Assembly (NCBI GenBank): GCA_028281495.1
Contig: JANQJU010000044.1
Coordinates: forward strand, 1-64,000
Length of the DNA stretch: 64,000 nt
Source: SAR324 cluster bacterium
GTDB taxonomy: Bacteria; SAR324; NAC60-12
Reading direction: 5' to 3'
Both the position numbers and the translations under genes were made by a program. A model generated the notes under the pieces. That model had not been told where the DNA came from and did no database searches. It was given only the letters and a program-made list of their open reading frames with translations. Positions 51,597-61,573 of this stretch are shown piece after piece (the stretch's first letter is position 1; every line of letters begins with the position of its first letter).

Positions 51597-52526
51597 ATGG
51601 AATTTCGACAATTGGGTCAAAATGGCCCGCACGTATCGACGATTGGCTTGGGCGCATGGCCCATCGGCGGAGGGATGGGAGCTGTTGCTGAGAAAGAGGC
51701 AATTGCCACGATACGAACCGCCTTGGATGCAGGAATAAACCTATTGGATACCGCACAGTTTTACCGCTCCAGCGAATCCGTCATTGGGAAAGCATTGGCA
51801 GATGGCTATCGCGAACGATGTTTTTTGGCCACCAAAGTGAGTGGAAACTACTCAAAAGCAGCCATTGTGGATGCCATCGAAAATAGTTTACGAGCCATGC
51901 ACACTGAAACGATTGATCTGTATCAAGTGCATTGGTGGGATGACAAATATCCGATTGATGAGACCATGGACGCTATGCTGCGATTACAAGAATCCGGGAA
52001 AGTCCGGTATATCGGCGTTTCGAATTATAACGACACACAAATGCAAAAAGCGTTGGAATATGGACGCTATCACGCCAACCAATTCTGCTACAACCTGCTC
52101 CAACGCCAGTCCGAACCCACCGATATTCCTTTTTGTGAACGTGAAGGAATTGGCATTCTGGTGCATAGCGCCTTAGCCAAAGGTTTATTGACCGGCAAAT
52201 ATCAACCGGGCCACACCTTTGCGTCGGACGACGAGCGTTCTCAAATGCCTCAGTTTCAAGGAGAAGCCTTTGCCCAGTATCTCTCTTTGGCAGAAAAGCT
52301 TCGGACGATTGCTCGCAACAAAGGCACTGATTTGATCCAGCTGGCAGTGGCTTGGCCGTTGCGTCTGCCCTCTGTGACGAGCGTGCTGGTTGGTGCCAAG
52401 TCCCCCAACCAAGTCAAAGCGCATGTCAAAGCCGCAGGAGTCACATTCACCACTGAAGAATTGACTGCGATTGAACACGTGTTGTCTGAGATTCCACAAT
52501 TGCCCAATCCTCAGCGTGACGAATGA
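51597..52526 (+). CDS. Aldo/keto reductase
   Basis: A 309-residue NADPH-dependent reductase of the AKR superfamily. The catalytic tetrad is visible: Asp in LLDTAQFY, Tyr in the same segment, Lys in FLATKVSG and His in YQVHWWD. The C-terminal LVGAKSPNQVKAH segment binds the cofactor phosphate. No signal peptide is present. It lies 134 bp after the AraC gene and 102 bp before the quinone oxidoreductase gene on the same strand. Confidence 0.92.
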   Translation: MEFRQLGQNGPHVSTIGLGAWPIGGGMGAVAEKEAIATIRTALDAGINLLDTAQFYRSSESVIGKALADGYRERCFLATKVSGNYSKAAIVDAIENSLRAMHTETIDLYQVHWWDDKYPIDETMDAMLRLQESGKVRYIGVSNYNDTQMQKALEYGRYHANQFCYNLLQRQSEPTDIPFCEREGIGILVHSALAKGLLTGKYQPGHTFASDDERSQMPQFQGEAFAQYLSLAEKLRTIARNKGTDLIQLAVAWPLRLPSVTSVLVGAKSPNQVKAHVKAAGVTFTTEELTAIEHVLSEIPQLPNPQRDE

Positions 52527-52628
52527 TTGGTTCCCACAACTTATCTTATGTCAAAAGACTGACAGATCGACAATTTACTACATGTTGAGGGACTGATCCC
52601 TCAATCAATCTATAAGGAGTTATTGATT

Positions 52629-53621
52629 ATGAAAGCAATTCGCGTCCATCATCATGGCAATCCTGAGGTGCTTCAAGTTGAGGAGATTCCGGTTCCTCAA
52701 CCAAAATCGGATGAAGTGTTGGTCAAAAATCAGGCTATTGGCGTCAACTTTGTGGATACCCAACATCGGGCTGGATTGAACTTTCCCATTCAGTTGCCGC
52801 TGATTCCTGGTACTGAAGCCGCCGGAATCCTCGAATCGGTTGGCTCCGATGTGAAAGATTTCCAAGTGGGAGACCGTGTGGGTTATGCCGGGTATATGGG
52901 AGGAAATTATGCAGAATACACCATGGTTCCTCAAAATCAGTTGATCCCTCTTCCTGACAAAATCTCGTTTGAAACCGCTGCTGCCGCTTTATTGCAAGGA
53001 ATGACCGCCCATTGTCTCGCTCAGAGTGTCTATCCTGTTCAACACAATGATCGCGTTTTGGTACATGCTGCCGCTAGTGGAGTTGGATACTTTTTAGTCC
53101 AGATGGCTAAACATCGAGGGGCGACTGTGTTGGGAACAGTTTCCACTGAAGAAAAAGCGGAATTTGTCACATCCATGGGGGGGGATCATGTCATTCGCTA
53201 CACGCAAACCGACTTTGAAGCTGAAACGATGCGATTGACTCAAAACCAAGGAGTCCATGTCGTTTACGATGCTGTCGGACGGACCACATTCGACAAAAGC
53301 CTCCGTGTCCTCCGGTCCAAGGGCTATATGGTCGTTTATGGTTTGTCGAGCGGTCCCATTCCGCCCTTCGATATCAATCGACTCTCCGGGATCACTGGGG
53401 CCGGACATCCAGGTTCTCTGTTTTTGACGTGGGCCACAATGAGTGATTATACGCGCGAACGAGAGGATTTGTTGTGGAGGGCACGGGAACTATTCCAAGG
53501 CATCGTAGATGGCATGCTGAAAGTGCATGTGGCCCAAAAACTACCCTTGATAAACGCAGCTGAAGCACATCGTCTTCTTGAAACCCGCCAGGTTTGGGGA
53601 AAGATTTTGTTATTGCCATAG
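52629..53621 (+). CDS. Quinone oxidoreductase (zinc-independent MDR)
   Basis: A 330-residue NADPH:quinone reductase of the medium-chain dehydrogenase/reductase family. MKAIRVHHHGNPEVLQVEEI start, GVNFVDTQHRAG, VLVHAAASGVGYFLVQMAKHRGATVLGTVSTEEKAEF (cofactor loop) and VVYDAVGRTTFDKSL are typical. The catalytic and structural zinc cysteines are absent, as expected for this branch. An in-frame TTG at 52623 was passed over for ATG 52629 preceded by AAGGAG. Confidence 0.92.
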   Translation: MKAIRVHHHGNPEVLQVEEIPVPQPKSDEVLVKNQAIGVNFVDTQHRAGLNFPIQLPLIPGTEAAGILESVGSDVKDFQVGDRVGYAGYMGGNYAEYTMVPQNQLIPLPDKISFETAAAALLQGMTAHCLAQSVYPVQHNDRVLVHAAASGVGYFLVQMAKHRGATVLGTVSTEEKAEFVTSMGGDHVIRYTQTDFEAETMRLTQNQGVHVVYDAVGRTTFDKSLRVLRSKGYMVVYGLSSGPIPPFDINRLSGITGAGHPGSLFLTWATMSDYTREREDLLWRARELFQGIVDGMLKVHVAQKLPLINAAEAHRLLETRQVWGKILLLP

Positions 53622-53808
53622 AGTAGGGTGGCCTCCTATGAGACCCAAATCTCCCCGAATCGCAATGTCGATTCAGCAGGGTGTTTTGTCATGCTAAAAA
53701 ACTGTTACAATCACTCAGATGTCTATTGCAGCTTCCGCTACGTAAAATGTATAGACGATTATCAACTCCGAAACGCGGCGATTCTAAATTTTCAATCTGA
53801 GAAGTCCC

Positions 53809-55566
53809 ATGCTCCACCCTCCGATGAACATCCCCTATGGCATCTCAGACTATGAGGCCATTCGTACTCGAAACTTCTATTTTGTGGACAAAACTCGATT
53901 TTTACCCCACTTGGAACAACACAATTTTGCGGTATTCGTTCGACCTCGGCGGTTTGGAAAATCCTCATGGCTCACCATTCTGGCAGCTTATTACGACCAG
54001 CAACGGGCGGATCAATTTGACACCTTTTTTGCTGGAACCGCTATTGGGAAATCTCCAACGTCCCAAGCCAATCAGTATTGTGTCTTGTACTTCAACTTTT
54101 CTCGCGTTCGCTCCGAGCTGGAGCATGTCCAACCCTCTTTTGAAGATCATACTCAAAACCGGTTGCGTACGTGTTTGGAAAGTTATCCGGAGAGCTTTCC
54201 ACCAGAAGTCCTATCGTCGATTTTGGCAGCACCCACGATTCATAGCCAATTGAATCGCCTGTTCGATGCTGCCGCTAAGCTGGACGTGAAACTCTATGTG
54301 TTGATCGACGAATACGACAATTTTGCCAACAACATCTTAGTGCATGCCGGGGAACGGGCCTATCATGATCTCACGCATGGGGATGGCTTTTTTCGTCAAT
54401 TTTTTACCGTAATCAAAGGCGGAGCAAGTGGGCTCGGAGCAGGCATTTCCCGATTGTTCATGACGGGAGTGTCCCCCGTCACCTTGGATGACGTGACCAG
54501 TGGTTTCAATATAGGGGACAACCTGAGCCTCTCTTCCGAATTTGATGAAATGCTCGGATTTACTGAACCTGAGGTCCGAGGCATTTTGGAATATTATCGC
54601 GAAGTGGGTTACGTGAATTTAGAAATAGAGGAATCCTTGGACATCATGCGGGAATGGTACAATGGCTATCGTTTCAGTGAAGATCAAAGCTCAGATGTCT
54701 TCAACACCGATATGGTATGGCACTTTGTGCTGCAATGTAAAACCAATCCAAAACGAAAAACCCCCTCTTATTTGATCGATGAAAATGTCCGAATTGACTA
54801 CGGGAAGCTGCGTCATTTGATCTTAGCCAACCGGCAGCTCAACGGAAACTTTGATCGCTTAAAAACGGTTATCGAAGAAGGCCAGATCGTTTCCGAAGTC
54901 GTGAAGAGCTTTCCTTTAGATCAGTTGCATCAACCCCAAAATTTCAGTTCCCTGCTCTATTACTTTGGGCTGTTGACCTTTCGAGGGGCGTATCGAGGAA
55001 GATCCACGTTAGCGGTTCCCAATCAAACCGTGCAGCATTTAATATTGGGCTATATACGAGATGCACTGCTTGAGGTAGGACGATTTGAGGTTCCTAAGGA
55101 CACATTTACAGATCTCATTGGCGACATGGCCTGGGAGGGTGCTTGGGAGCCTTTGTTTCGTTATTTGGCCGAACAAATCGAAGCCCAAACCAGTATTCGA
55201 GATTACTTGTCCCGCGAGAAAGTGATCCAAGGGTTTTTGCTGGCTTATCTCAATATCAATGATGTGTTTTTTTGTCGGAGTGAGTACGAGTTCAACAAAG
55301 GGTATGTGGATTTGTTTTTAGAACCGTTTGTGGCCAAATACCCTGATATTCAACATGGATTCTTGATTGAGTTGAAGTACTTGAAACGCGACGAGTGGAA
55401 GGAATCCAAAGCAGATGAACTGCTGGCCGAAGCAGAAACCCAGTTATCCACCTACCTCCAAGATTCACGATTACAACAATGGGGAACCTTGCGATTCACC
55501 GGAGTGATACTGCTATTTTGCGGTTGGGAACTCAAAGAAATGCGAGCGGTAGATCTTATAAAATGA
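53809..55566 (+). CDS. AAA-ATPase-like + PD-(D/E)XK nuclease-fold protein
   Basis: A 585-residue protein of the widespread AAA-ATPase_like/DUF1703 family. It opens PYGISDYEAIRTRNFYFVDKTRFLPHLE, followed by the P-loop RPRRFGKSSWLTILAAYYD, Walker B KLYVLIDEYDN and sensor-like FMTGVSPVTLDD. The C-terminal nuclease-fold motif is GYVDLFLEPF...GFLIELKYLKRDE with Asp, Glu and Lys. The function is unproven; the family often appears in many copies and may be of mobile or conflict origin. The ribosome-binding site is modest (GAGAAG). The 187-bp gap upstream shows only a short GAATCG/CGATTC hairpin. Confidence 0.88.
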   Translation: MLHPPMNIPYGISDYEAIRTRNFYFVDKTRFLPHLEQHNFAVFVRPRRFGKSSWLTILAAYYDQQRADQFDTFFAGTAIGKSPTSQANQYCVLYFNFSRVRSELEHVQPSFEDHTQNRLRTCLESYPESFPPEVLSSILAAPTIHSQLNRLFDAAAKLDVKLYVLIDEYDNFANNILVHAGERAYHDLTHGDGFFRQFFTVIKGGASGLGAGISRLFMTGVSPVTLDDVTSGFNIGDNLSLSSEFDEMLGFTEPEVRGILEYYREVGYVNLEIEESLDIMREWYNGYRFSEDQSSDVFNTDMVWHFVLQCKTNPKRKTPSYLIDENVRIDYGKLRHLILANRQLNGNFDRLKTVIEEGQIVSEVVKSFPLDQLHQPQNFSSLLYYFGLLTFRGAYRGRSTLAVPNQTVQHLILGYIRDALLEVGRFEVPKDTFTDLIGDMAWEGAWEPLFRYLAEQIEAQTSIRDYLSREKVIQGFLLAYLNINDVFFCRSEYEFNKGYVDLFLEPFVAKYPDIQHGFLIELKYLKRDEWKESKADELLAEAETQLSTYLQDSRLQQWGTLRFTGVILLFCGWELKEMRAVDLIK

Positions 55567-55597
55567 AGCCTGGAAGGCCCTCACCTTCCAGATTTCT

Positions 55598-56503
55598 TCA
55601 GCCAGAGACGCGCAACGTTTGTCGTTGCACCCACATCGAATTGGCAGAATACACGATCAATGCCGCCCAGATGAATCCAAAAGTGACTTGATAGGTTTCG
55701 GTGAAGGGTTCGCTGTACACCCACACGCCCAAAAGTAGGTTACAAGTGGGGGCAATGTATTGGAAAAACCCCATCGTGGAAAGACGGAGTCTCCGAGCAG
55801 CATGTGCAAAACAGATCAGGGGAACGGCCGTAATCACTCCTGCCCCCGCAAACAAAGCAGCGGTATACCAATCCGTGAAATAGTGCCCTGTCCCTTGGGT
55901 TTCCAGATACAGCGCATAGCCCAAGCCGAAAGGAAGCATTAAAAATGTTTCGATCCCCAAACCAACAAGCGATTCTGCTTTCACGATTTTACGCAGCAAT
56001 CCATAAATCGCGAAACTGAATGCCAACACGAGCGCAATCCACGGAAGGGTGCCGACACTCCAAATAAAATTCAGGACTCCTAAACAGGCCAAGACAATGG
56101 CAACGGTTTGCCACAAATTGAAGCGTTCCTTCAAAAACACGAATCCCAGTAGGACATTGACTAAAGGTAAAATGAAGTAACCCAAGCTGGCGTCTAAGAT
56201 GTGGTTGGCATTGACTGCCCAAATATAGGTCAGCCAGTTCCCTGCCAAAAGACAGGAACTCACCAAGAGAATCCACACATTGGATCGCTTCGCAATCACT
56301 TGCTTGACTTCCTTCCAACGACGTTGCAACCCGATCAACGCCGCCACAAACACCAACGACCACAACGTCCGATGCGCCAAGATTTCCATCGCAGGAATCG
56401 CACCAAACGCTTTCCAATACACGGGGAGCAATCCCCACAACAAATATGCCGAAGTGGCATAAAACGAGCCGAGCAAAGCCGGGCTTTGAGAGAACATAGA
56501 CAT
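55598..56503 (-). CDS. rarD: EamA-family permease RarD
   Basis: A 301-residue inner-membrane protein with ten hydrophobic segments in two five-segment repeats. The start ATSAYLLWGLLPVYWKAFGAIPAMEILAHRTLWSLVFV is diagnostic of RarD (chloramphenicol-sensitive protein), a DMT-superfamily transporter. The substrate is unknown. It is convergent with the AAA/PD-(D/E)XK gene (31-bp gap) and divergent from the ABC exporter gene. Confidence 0.93.
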   Translation of the reverse strand: MSMFSQSPALLGSFYATSAYLLWGLLPVYWKAFGAIPAMEILAHRTLWSLVFVAALIGLQRRWKEVKQVIAKRSNVWILLVSSCLLAGNWLTYIWAVNANHILDASLGYFILPLVNVLLGFVFLKERFNLWQTVAIVLACLGVLNFIWSVGTLPWIALVLAFSFAIYGLLRKIVKAESLVGLGIETFLMLPFGLGYALYLETQGTGHYFTDWYTAALFAGAGVITAVPLICFAHAARRLRLSTMGFFQYIAPTCNLLLGVWVYSEPFTETYQVTFGFIWAALIVYSANSMWVQRQTLRVSG

Positions 56504-56591
56504 CGGGCAACCAATCCAATAGGGTGAGAAAGAACTTCCAGTTATGCACGCAGTATAGGTAACGGCAAATCAAAAATGGATCCGTCTTCTT

Positions 56592-58484
56592 ATGGCAACA
56601 CCGTCTTCTCAATCAAAAAAACAAACCAACTCCGCTTCGGGGGACCATACCAATCCCAAGGCCCCTCTCAAATCCCAACCTGAATTGAAACTCCAAGAAC
56701 GGTTTCAGGCATTGAAACACCTTCCTAAGTTTTTCCGGATGATTTGGAAATGTAGCCCCACCATGACGTTGCTGAATGTGTGCTTACGCATCATTCGAGC
56801 CTCGATTCCGTTGGCTATGCTGTATATGGGCAAATTGATCATCGACGAGGTGGTGCTCCAGATGCAAGCAGGCGAGGCCCAAAATTTGGAACGACTGTGG
56901 TGGTACGTGGGAATCGAATTGGGCTTGGCGGTCGTTGCCGATATCTTGAACCGAAGCGTCGCCCTATTGGACAGCCTGCTTGGTGATTTGTTTGCCCATC
57001 AAACTTCAGTCCAATTGATGGAACACGCGACGCGGCTGGACCTGGATCACTTCGAAGATTCTACCTTCTACGACAAACTCGAACGCGCTCGACGTCAAGT
57101 CTCCAGTCGCATTTTGTTGATGTCGCAGGTGTTGGGACAAGCTCAGGATCTCATCACCATTGGATTCCTGGCTGTGGGATTGGTCGCCTTCAATCCTTGG
57201 TTGATTCTACTGTTGGCCGTGGCATTGATTCCCGCCTTCTTGGGAGAGGCCCATTTCCACGGACAAACCTATTCCCTCATGTATGGCTGGACCGAAGAAC
57301 GTCGCGAATTGGATTACCTGCGCTTTGCCGGAGCCAGCAACGAAACCGCTAAGGAAGTGAAAATTTTTGGTCTAGCCAACTTCCTCACCGACCGTTATCG
57401 CAATCTCGCCTTTGACTATTATCGGGCCAACCGGTCCCTGGCCATTCGTCGTTCTGCCTGGGGGAGTGGGCTTTCAGCAGTGGGCAACCTGGGATACTAC
57501 GTGGCGTATGTGGTGATCATCCTCAATACGGTTTCTGGGAATCTTTCTTTAGGAGATTTGACTTTCTTGGCAGGATCGTTCCAACGGCTTCGGAGCTTGA
57601 TGGAAGGCATCTTGTCTCGTTTTTCCAGCGTGGCAGAAAGTGCCCTGTACTTACGGGATTTATTCGATTTTTTTGATATCGAACCGAAAATCGTTTCTTC
57701 TGAAAACGCATTATCGATACCAAGTCCGGTTCAAGAAGGTTTCACTTTCGAAGACGTGGGATTCCGTTACCTGAACTCAGAACGATGGGCATTGCGTCAT
57801 GTGTCTTTCACCTTAAAAGCTGGGGAAAAATTGGCGCTGGTGGGGGAAAATGGGGCTGGGAAAACCACCTTGGTGAAGCTGCTCGCTCGCCTTTATGAAC
57901 CCACCGAAGGTCGAATCCTGCTCGACGGACGCGACCTCAAAGAATATGACCTTGCAGACTTACGCGATCGTATCGGTGTGATCTTCCAAGACTTTGTCCG
58001 TTACTATCTCACCGCTGGTGAAAACATTGCTGTCGGGCGTGTTGAAGAACGTCACAACCAGGACCGTATCGAATCCGCAGCAGGCCAAAGTCTGGCCGAT
58101 GCCGTCATTGCCAAACTTCCCGACCGCTACAGCCAAGTCGTTGGACGTTGGTTCCGCAAAGGCCTCGATCTTTCTGGGGGGGAATGGCAAAAGGTAGCGC
58201 TAGCCCGTGCTTACATGCGGGACGCCAATCTTCTCATCCTGGATGAACCCACCGCGGCCCTGGACGCCCGTGCTGAACACGAAGTGTTCCAACGTTTTGT
58301 GGAACTCACCCAAGGCAAAACCGCAGTGCTCATCTCCCATCGGTTTTCCACGGTCCGTATGGCCGACCGGATCCTCGTATTGGATGAAGGGCAACTCCTC
58401 GAAATCGGTACCCACGAAGAACTGCTTTCTCAAGCAGGCCGTTATTCTGAACTGTTTCATTTGCAGGCCCAAGGTTACCGTTAA
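56592..58484 (+). CDS. ABC exporter, fused membrane and ATPase domains
   Basis: A 630-residue half-transporter. A polar N-terminal tail of ~50 residues precedes a six-segment membrane domain (about 60-370). The ATPase domain has Walker A GENGAGKTTLV, Q loop VIFQDFVRYYLTAGEN, signature LSGGEWQKVALARA and Walker B LLILDEPTAALDA, then ISHRFSTVRMADRI. It resembles the lipid/multidrug exporters found as single genes in many bacteria (for example beside sugar or antibiotic genes), with an unusual signature (GGEWQ). It probably acts as a homodimer. The substrate is unknown. Confidence 0.92.
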   Translation: MATPSSQSKKQTNSASGDHTNPKAPLKSQPELKLQERFQALKHLPKFFRMIWKCSPTMTLLNVCLRIIRASIPLAMLYMGKLIIDEVVLQMQAGEAQNLERLWWYVGIELGLAVVADILNRSVALLDSLLGDLFAHQTSVQLMEHATRLDLDHFEDSTFYDKLERARRQVSSRILLMSQVLGQAQDLITIGFLAVGLVAFNPWLILLLAVALIPAFLGEAHFHGQTYSLMYGWTEERRELDYLRFAGASNETAKEVKIFGLANFLTDRYRNLAFDYYRANRSLAIRRSAWGSGLSAVGNLGYYVAYVVIILNTVSGNLSLGDLTFLAGSFQRLRSLMEGILSRFSSVAESALYLRDLFDFFDIEPKIVSSENALSIPSPVQEGFTFEDVGFRYLNSERWALRHVSFTLKAGEKLALVGENGAGKTTLVKLLARLYEPTEGRILLDGRDLKEYDLADLRDRIGVIFQDFVRYYLTAGENIAVGRVEERHNQDRIESAAGQSLADAVIAKLPDRYSQVVGRWFRKGLDLSGGEWQKVALARAYMRDANLLILDEPTAALDARAEHEVFQRFVELTQGKTAVLISHRFSTVRMADRILVLDEGQLLEIGTHEELLSQAGRYSELFHLQAQGYR

Positions 58485-58516
58485 ACCGGTTCCGACACAC
58501 TAGGGACTGTTGAGAG

Positions 58517-60361
58517 TCATTCCAACACTCGTGACAAATCCGTTCCTCGATAAAGCACTACGTGTCCGGTCACGGTCCCTCCTTCTTCCAAAGGCACTTC
58601 CAAGAACACCGAAAAGAGGGTGAAGCTTTCCCCTTGAAGGGTGCGCAGCTTAAAGTTCTTCAAGGTATCGTCCATTCGAGACGCTTGCCAACGGCCCGTG
58701 ACACGCGCATTGGATTGCAGACGGAAACGGCCTTCGACTTTATTAGAGCGGTTATTGACTTCGCCTTGGAAGTCTAAGGTTTCGAGAACGCCATTCACCG
58801 TCACTTCGATACGAAACTCGATAGCTCCATTGCGATTCAAAGAAATCACTTGGCTGGAATCTTCCAATGTCACCTGCATGATTTGATCAATTGCCGTGGG
58901 TAACCCGAATTCGTCAAGAACGGCCAAAGTCGGAGTATCAGAAGGACGCATATTGGAATCTTTGAGTACCCCAGAAACCCCCGCATTATTGACCAATTCG
59001 TTGATCGCTCCCATCGTGGAAGCATGGATTTGGGCTTCGGTGGTTTGGGCTGAAAGCAAATCGATGTCGGATGTGTTACTCGCAACCGAACTGGCTACAA
59101 CCTCTTGGGTGGTGACTTCGATCACCGATTGGGTGGTTCGTGACAACTCTTCGAGGACTGACGAATTCAAATCTTGGGTGACTTCCAATTGTGCAATCAC
59201 GAAACCGGCTTGCCGAGCAGCATTGTTAATTGCGGATTCCAAGACTTCGAGAGAGACATCCGAAGCCTGCTGACTGCGCAACGTCGAAACCACATTTTCT
59301 CGAATGACATTCACGACATTATTCACCAGCCTGCGGAATTGATTTTCTGAAAGAGAGGTGCGCAACTGCTCCTCTTCTTCCAGCACGGTATTCAAAGCTT
59401 CGATGGTTGCATTGAGAGCCAATTCGGTGATGGTGTCATTCAAGGATTGCGTATTGGCTTCCGTCAACACCGTTTCCAGATCCGTTGCAATGGCACTGAT
59501 GGAATTGGTGGCGTCTTCACGAATATTGGCCTCCGTCAGCACCGTCGATGAACGAGATGCTTCCACACCGGCATTGAGCAATTGGGCCGAAAAATCCATC
59601 TGAAATTGGGACGTGAGCAAGACAGGGTCCGTGGCCTGAGTGGTCTCCTCGATCCGCTGGACTAGGAACGTATTCAGCATTTGGCCATTACGACGGGCGA
59701 ATTGCCCCAGACCATCTAGTAAAATGTCGGCAACAGAGGGTGTGGTTGTAGAAGAAGCAGCACTCTCGCCGGAACGTGCCACAAAAGAAGGATCATCATT
59801 GAACAGCGTGAACGCCACATCAGCCCCAATGACTTGGTCGACTAAGGTTTGTCCAGTGCTCACAAAGTCACCTGAAAAGGCAGTCAGGTGTTGTGCAATT
59901 TCCTCAGCAGAAAAATCACTGATAGCCCCCACTGAAAAATCGAGAACCATTCGAGACGCCTGCAAGCTGATCGGATTCAAATGCAATGTAATGGTTCCTC
60001 CTTCCGCCAACCCACTTTCCACAAAACTGCACAGGGTGGCATCCTCTTCACGTATTGCACAGACGAGTAATGGATAAACGGCATTTTCTGAAACCACGAA
60101 TTCATAATGGCCATTGGCAGCGGTTGTTCCTCCTTCGAAGGTTTGCCCTTGCGCATCCCAGATTTGAATGGTGGCTTGTGCTACAGCCAACCCTTCCGCA
60201 GCGGTGCCAGAGATGCTGGTTTCATTTTGCACCATGTCTCCGGAATCTCCTTCATCGGAAGGATTGCCAAACTCTACTGCACACCCAAACGGAACGGCTA
60301 ACAGCAAGAAGGCGGTCGTGATCGAAAGGATAAAATGCCTGAAGGAATGGGAGAGTCGCAT
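58517..60361 (-). CDS. Large secreted lipoprotein of unknown function
   Basis: A 614-residue lipoprotein. ATG 60361 has ATGGAGAA upstream and gives a signal with lipidated Cys (FLLLAVPFGC); the longer frame to 60388 was rejected. Residues about 45-110 form a carboxypeptidase-regulatory-like beta domain (SGTAAEGLAVAQATIQIWDAQGQTFEGGTTAANGHYEFVV). A long helical middle follows, rich in Ser/Thr/Glu (about 130-470), and then a beta-rich C-terminal domain (GRWQASRMDDTLKNFKLRTL). No enzyme motif is present. It follows the TIGR02147 regulator gene by 33 bp and is probably controlled by it. Confidence 0.75.
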   Translation of the reverse strand: MRLSHSFRHFILSITTAFLLLAVPFGCAVEFGNPSDEGDSGDMVQNETSISGTAAEGLAVAQATIQIWDAQGQTFEGGTTAANGHYEFVVSENAVYPLLVCAIREEDATLCSFVESGLAEGGTITLHLNPISLQASRMVLDFSVGAISDFSAEEIAQHLTAFSGDFVSTGQTLVDQVIGADVAFTLFNDDPSFVARSGESAASSTTTPSVADILLDGLGQFARRNGQMLNTFLVQRIEETTQATDPVLLTSQFQMDFSAQLLNAGVEASRSSTVLTEANIREDATNSISAIATDLETVLTEANTQSLNDTITELALNATIEALNTVLEEEEQLRTSLSENQFRRLVNNVVNVIRENVVSTLRSQQASDVSLEVLESAINNAARQAGFVIAQLEVTQDLNSSVLEELSRTTQSVIEVTTQEVVASSVASNTSDIDLLSAQTTEAQIHASTMGAINELVNNAGVSGVLKDSNMRPSDTPTLAVLDEFGLPTAIDQIMQVTLEDSSQVISLNRNGAIEFRIEVTVNGVLETLDFQGEVNNRSNKVEGRFRLQSNARVTGRWQASRMDDTLKNFKLRTLQGESFTLFSVFLEVPLEEGGTVTGHVVLYRGTDLSRVLE

Positions 60362-60394
60362 ATTTTCTCCATACACGGGGGTCTTCATAGTTGC

Positions 60395-61276
60395 TTAGGA
60401 TGCGTCTTTATCTTCCACTTGAGCAGCTGGAAACATTTGATAGGAAAAGGAAACCAACACGGTAGCTTCTCCGCTGGGTGTTTCCAGCGATTCCAACACT
60501 TCTCGACGCATCTTGCGGAGCTTTTCTTTCACAATCTGACACTTTTCCGGCGTGGTGGCGATCAACACCGAACCATACTCTCGATCTTTGGCCTTGGTAC
60601 CCAAGCTTAAGATTCCCTGCTCCATTGTGCCTTTGTGATACATTTTCAAGACCGTGGAGATCTTATCATCAGCAAAATTGATAATCGGATCCGGTGTTGA
60701 AATCTCATGGTCTTGTTCTACCAGCAGTTCAGCCGTTTTCAGATCTTCGATGATTCCTATCACTTGTTTGGTTGAAAGGGGAATGAATCGATTCAAACAT
60801 TTCTTAAACCACTGAATGTTCAAGGTCGCGCCTTTGAGCATGGTCATTTCCCGCACCACCCAGTGATACCACGACGAGATGCAATTGCATTGGGCTTCAT
60901 CAATGCTAGTGATTTTCAGATTCTTGGAACGCATGCTCTGAGCCGCCTCGTAGTACTCCTGATACAAGGGGCTTGAAAAATCCACCCGCTCCATTCGCAC
61001 CAACAATTCGAAATACGCCCGTTTGTTATGCCGCAGCCCCATCAGTTGAATCAGTTGCTCCAACAAACGATCCGAAATGGATTTTTTGCCCTGTAAAATC
61101 GACTGAATGTATCCTGGAGAATTGAGTCCTAGCCGCTTGGTGAAATGACGGAACGAGTATTTTTTGTCCTCCCGTTTACAGCTCTCGAAGTAGTCCTTCA
61201 ACAGGCTCCGACAATCTCGGTATTGGTACACGTCTAATTCCAAATCAGTATCAATTTTCAAATCTCGTAAATGCAT
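60395..61276 (-). CDS. TIGR02147-family protein (probable regulator)
   Basis: A 293-residue protein of the TIGR02147 family, which is known mainly from Fibrobacter and Bdellovibrio relatives. The N-terminal region carries an HTH-like element (YSFRHFTKRLGLNSPGYIQSILQGKKSIS), and the conserved WYHWVVREM and LSTKQVIGIIEDLKTAELL segments follow. It lies directly upstream of a large lipoprotein gene. The intergenic region in front has several GTTCAC/GTGAAC boxes, so it is a candidate DNA-binding autoregulator. The ribosome-binding site AGGAAA precedes ATG 61276. Confidence 0.85.
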   Translation of the reverse strand: MHLRDLKIDTDLELDVYQYRDCRSLLKDYFESCKREDKKYSFRHFTKRLGLNSPGYIQSILQGKKSISDRLLEQLIQLMGLRHNKRAYFELLVRMERVDFSSPLYQEYYEAAQSMRSKNLKITSIDEAQCNCISSWYHWVVREMTMLKGATLNIQWFKKCLNRFIPLSTKQVIGIIEDLKTAELLVEQDHEISTPDPIINFADDKISTVLKMYHKGTMEQGILSLGTKAKDREYGSVLIATTPEKCQIVKEKLRKMRREVLESLETPSGEATVLVSFSYQMFPAAQVEDKDAS

Positions 61277-61356
61277 AAGATTTCCTGCTGCCTGATTGCG
61301 CCCACACTGGAAAGGTTCCCCTCCTGTTCGAGTGTTCCCCTAATGACAATGACAAA

Positions 61357-61451
61357 GTTCACTTTCAACTATAAGCTATTTTTATTTTTTGGTGAACAGT
61401 TTCTTCATGGGTTTCTTCTACAATGGTCTCTTCTTTTTGGTGAACATCACC
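61357..61451. promoter_or_regulatory. GTGAAC boxes on the TIGR02147 side
   Basis: GTTCAC at 61357-61362, TTTTTGGTGAACA at 61386-61398, and the same 13-mer at 61434-61446. The last is part of GGTGAACATCACC (61439-61451), a 5-bp palindrome. They share sequence with the dyad at 61595-61613 and probably bind the same regulator in the TIGR02147 promoter region. Confidence 0.55.
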
Positions 61452-61573
61452 TTCTCTTCGGACCCCAATCGATCCTTGGGATGACATCTATTATAAAATA
61501 GAACTCTGAAAGAGCCCACCCAGACACCATAATTCCTGGCAGATCTTTATAAAATCGAACCCCTCCCTCAAAG

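Noticed and set aside
53628..53855. 75-codon frame before the AAA/PD-(D/E)XK gene
   Set aside because: Overlaps the real gene start, no ribosome-binding site, no family.
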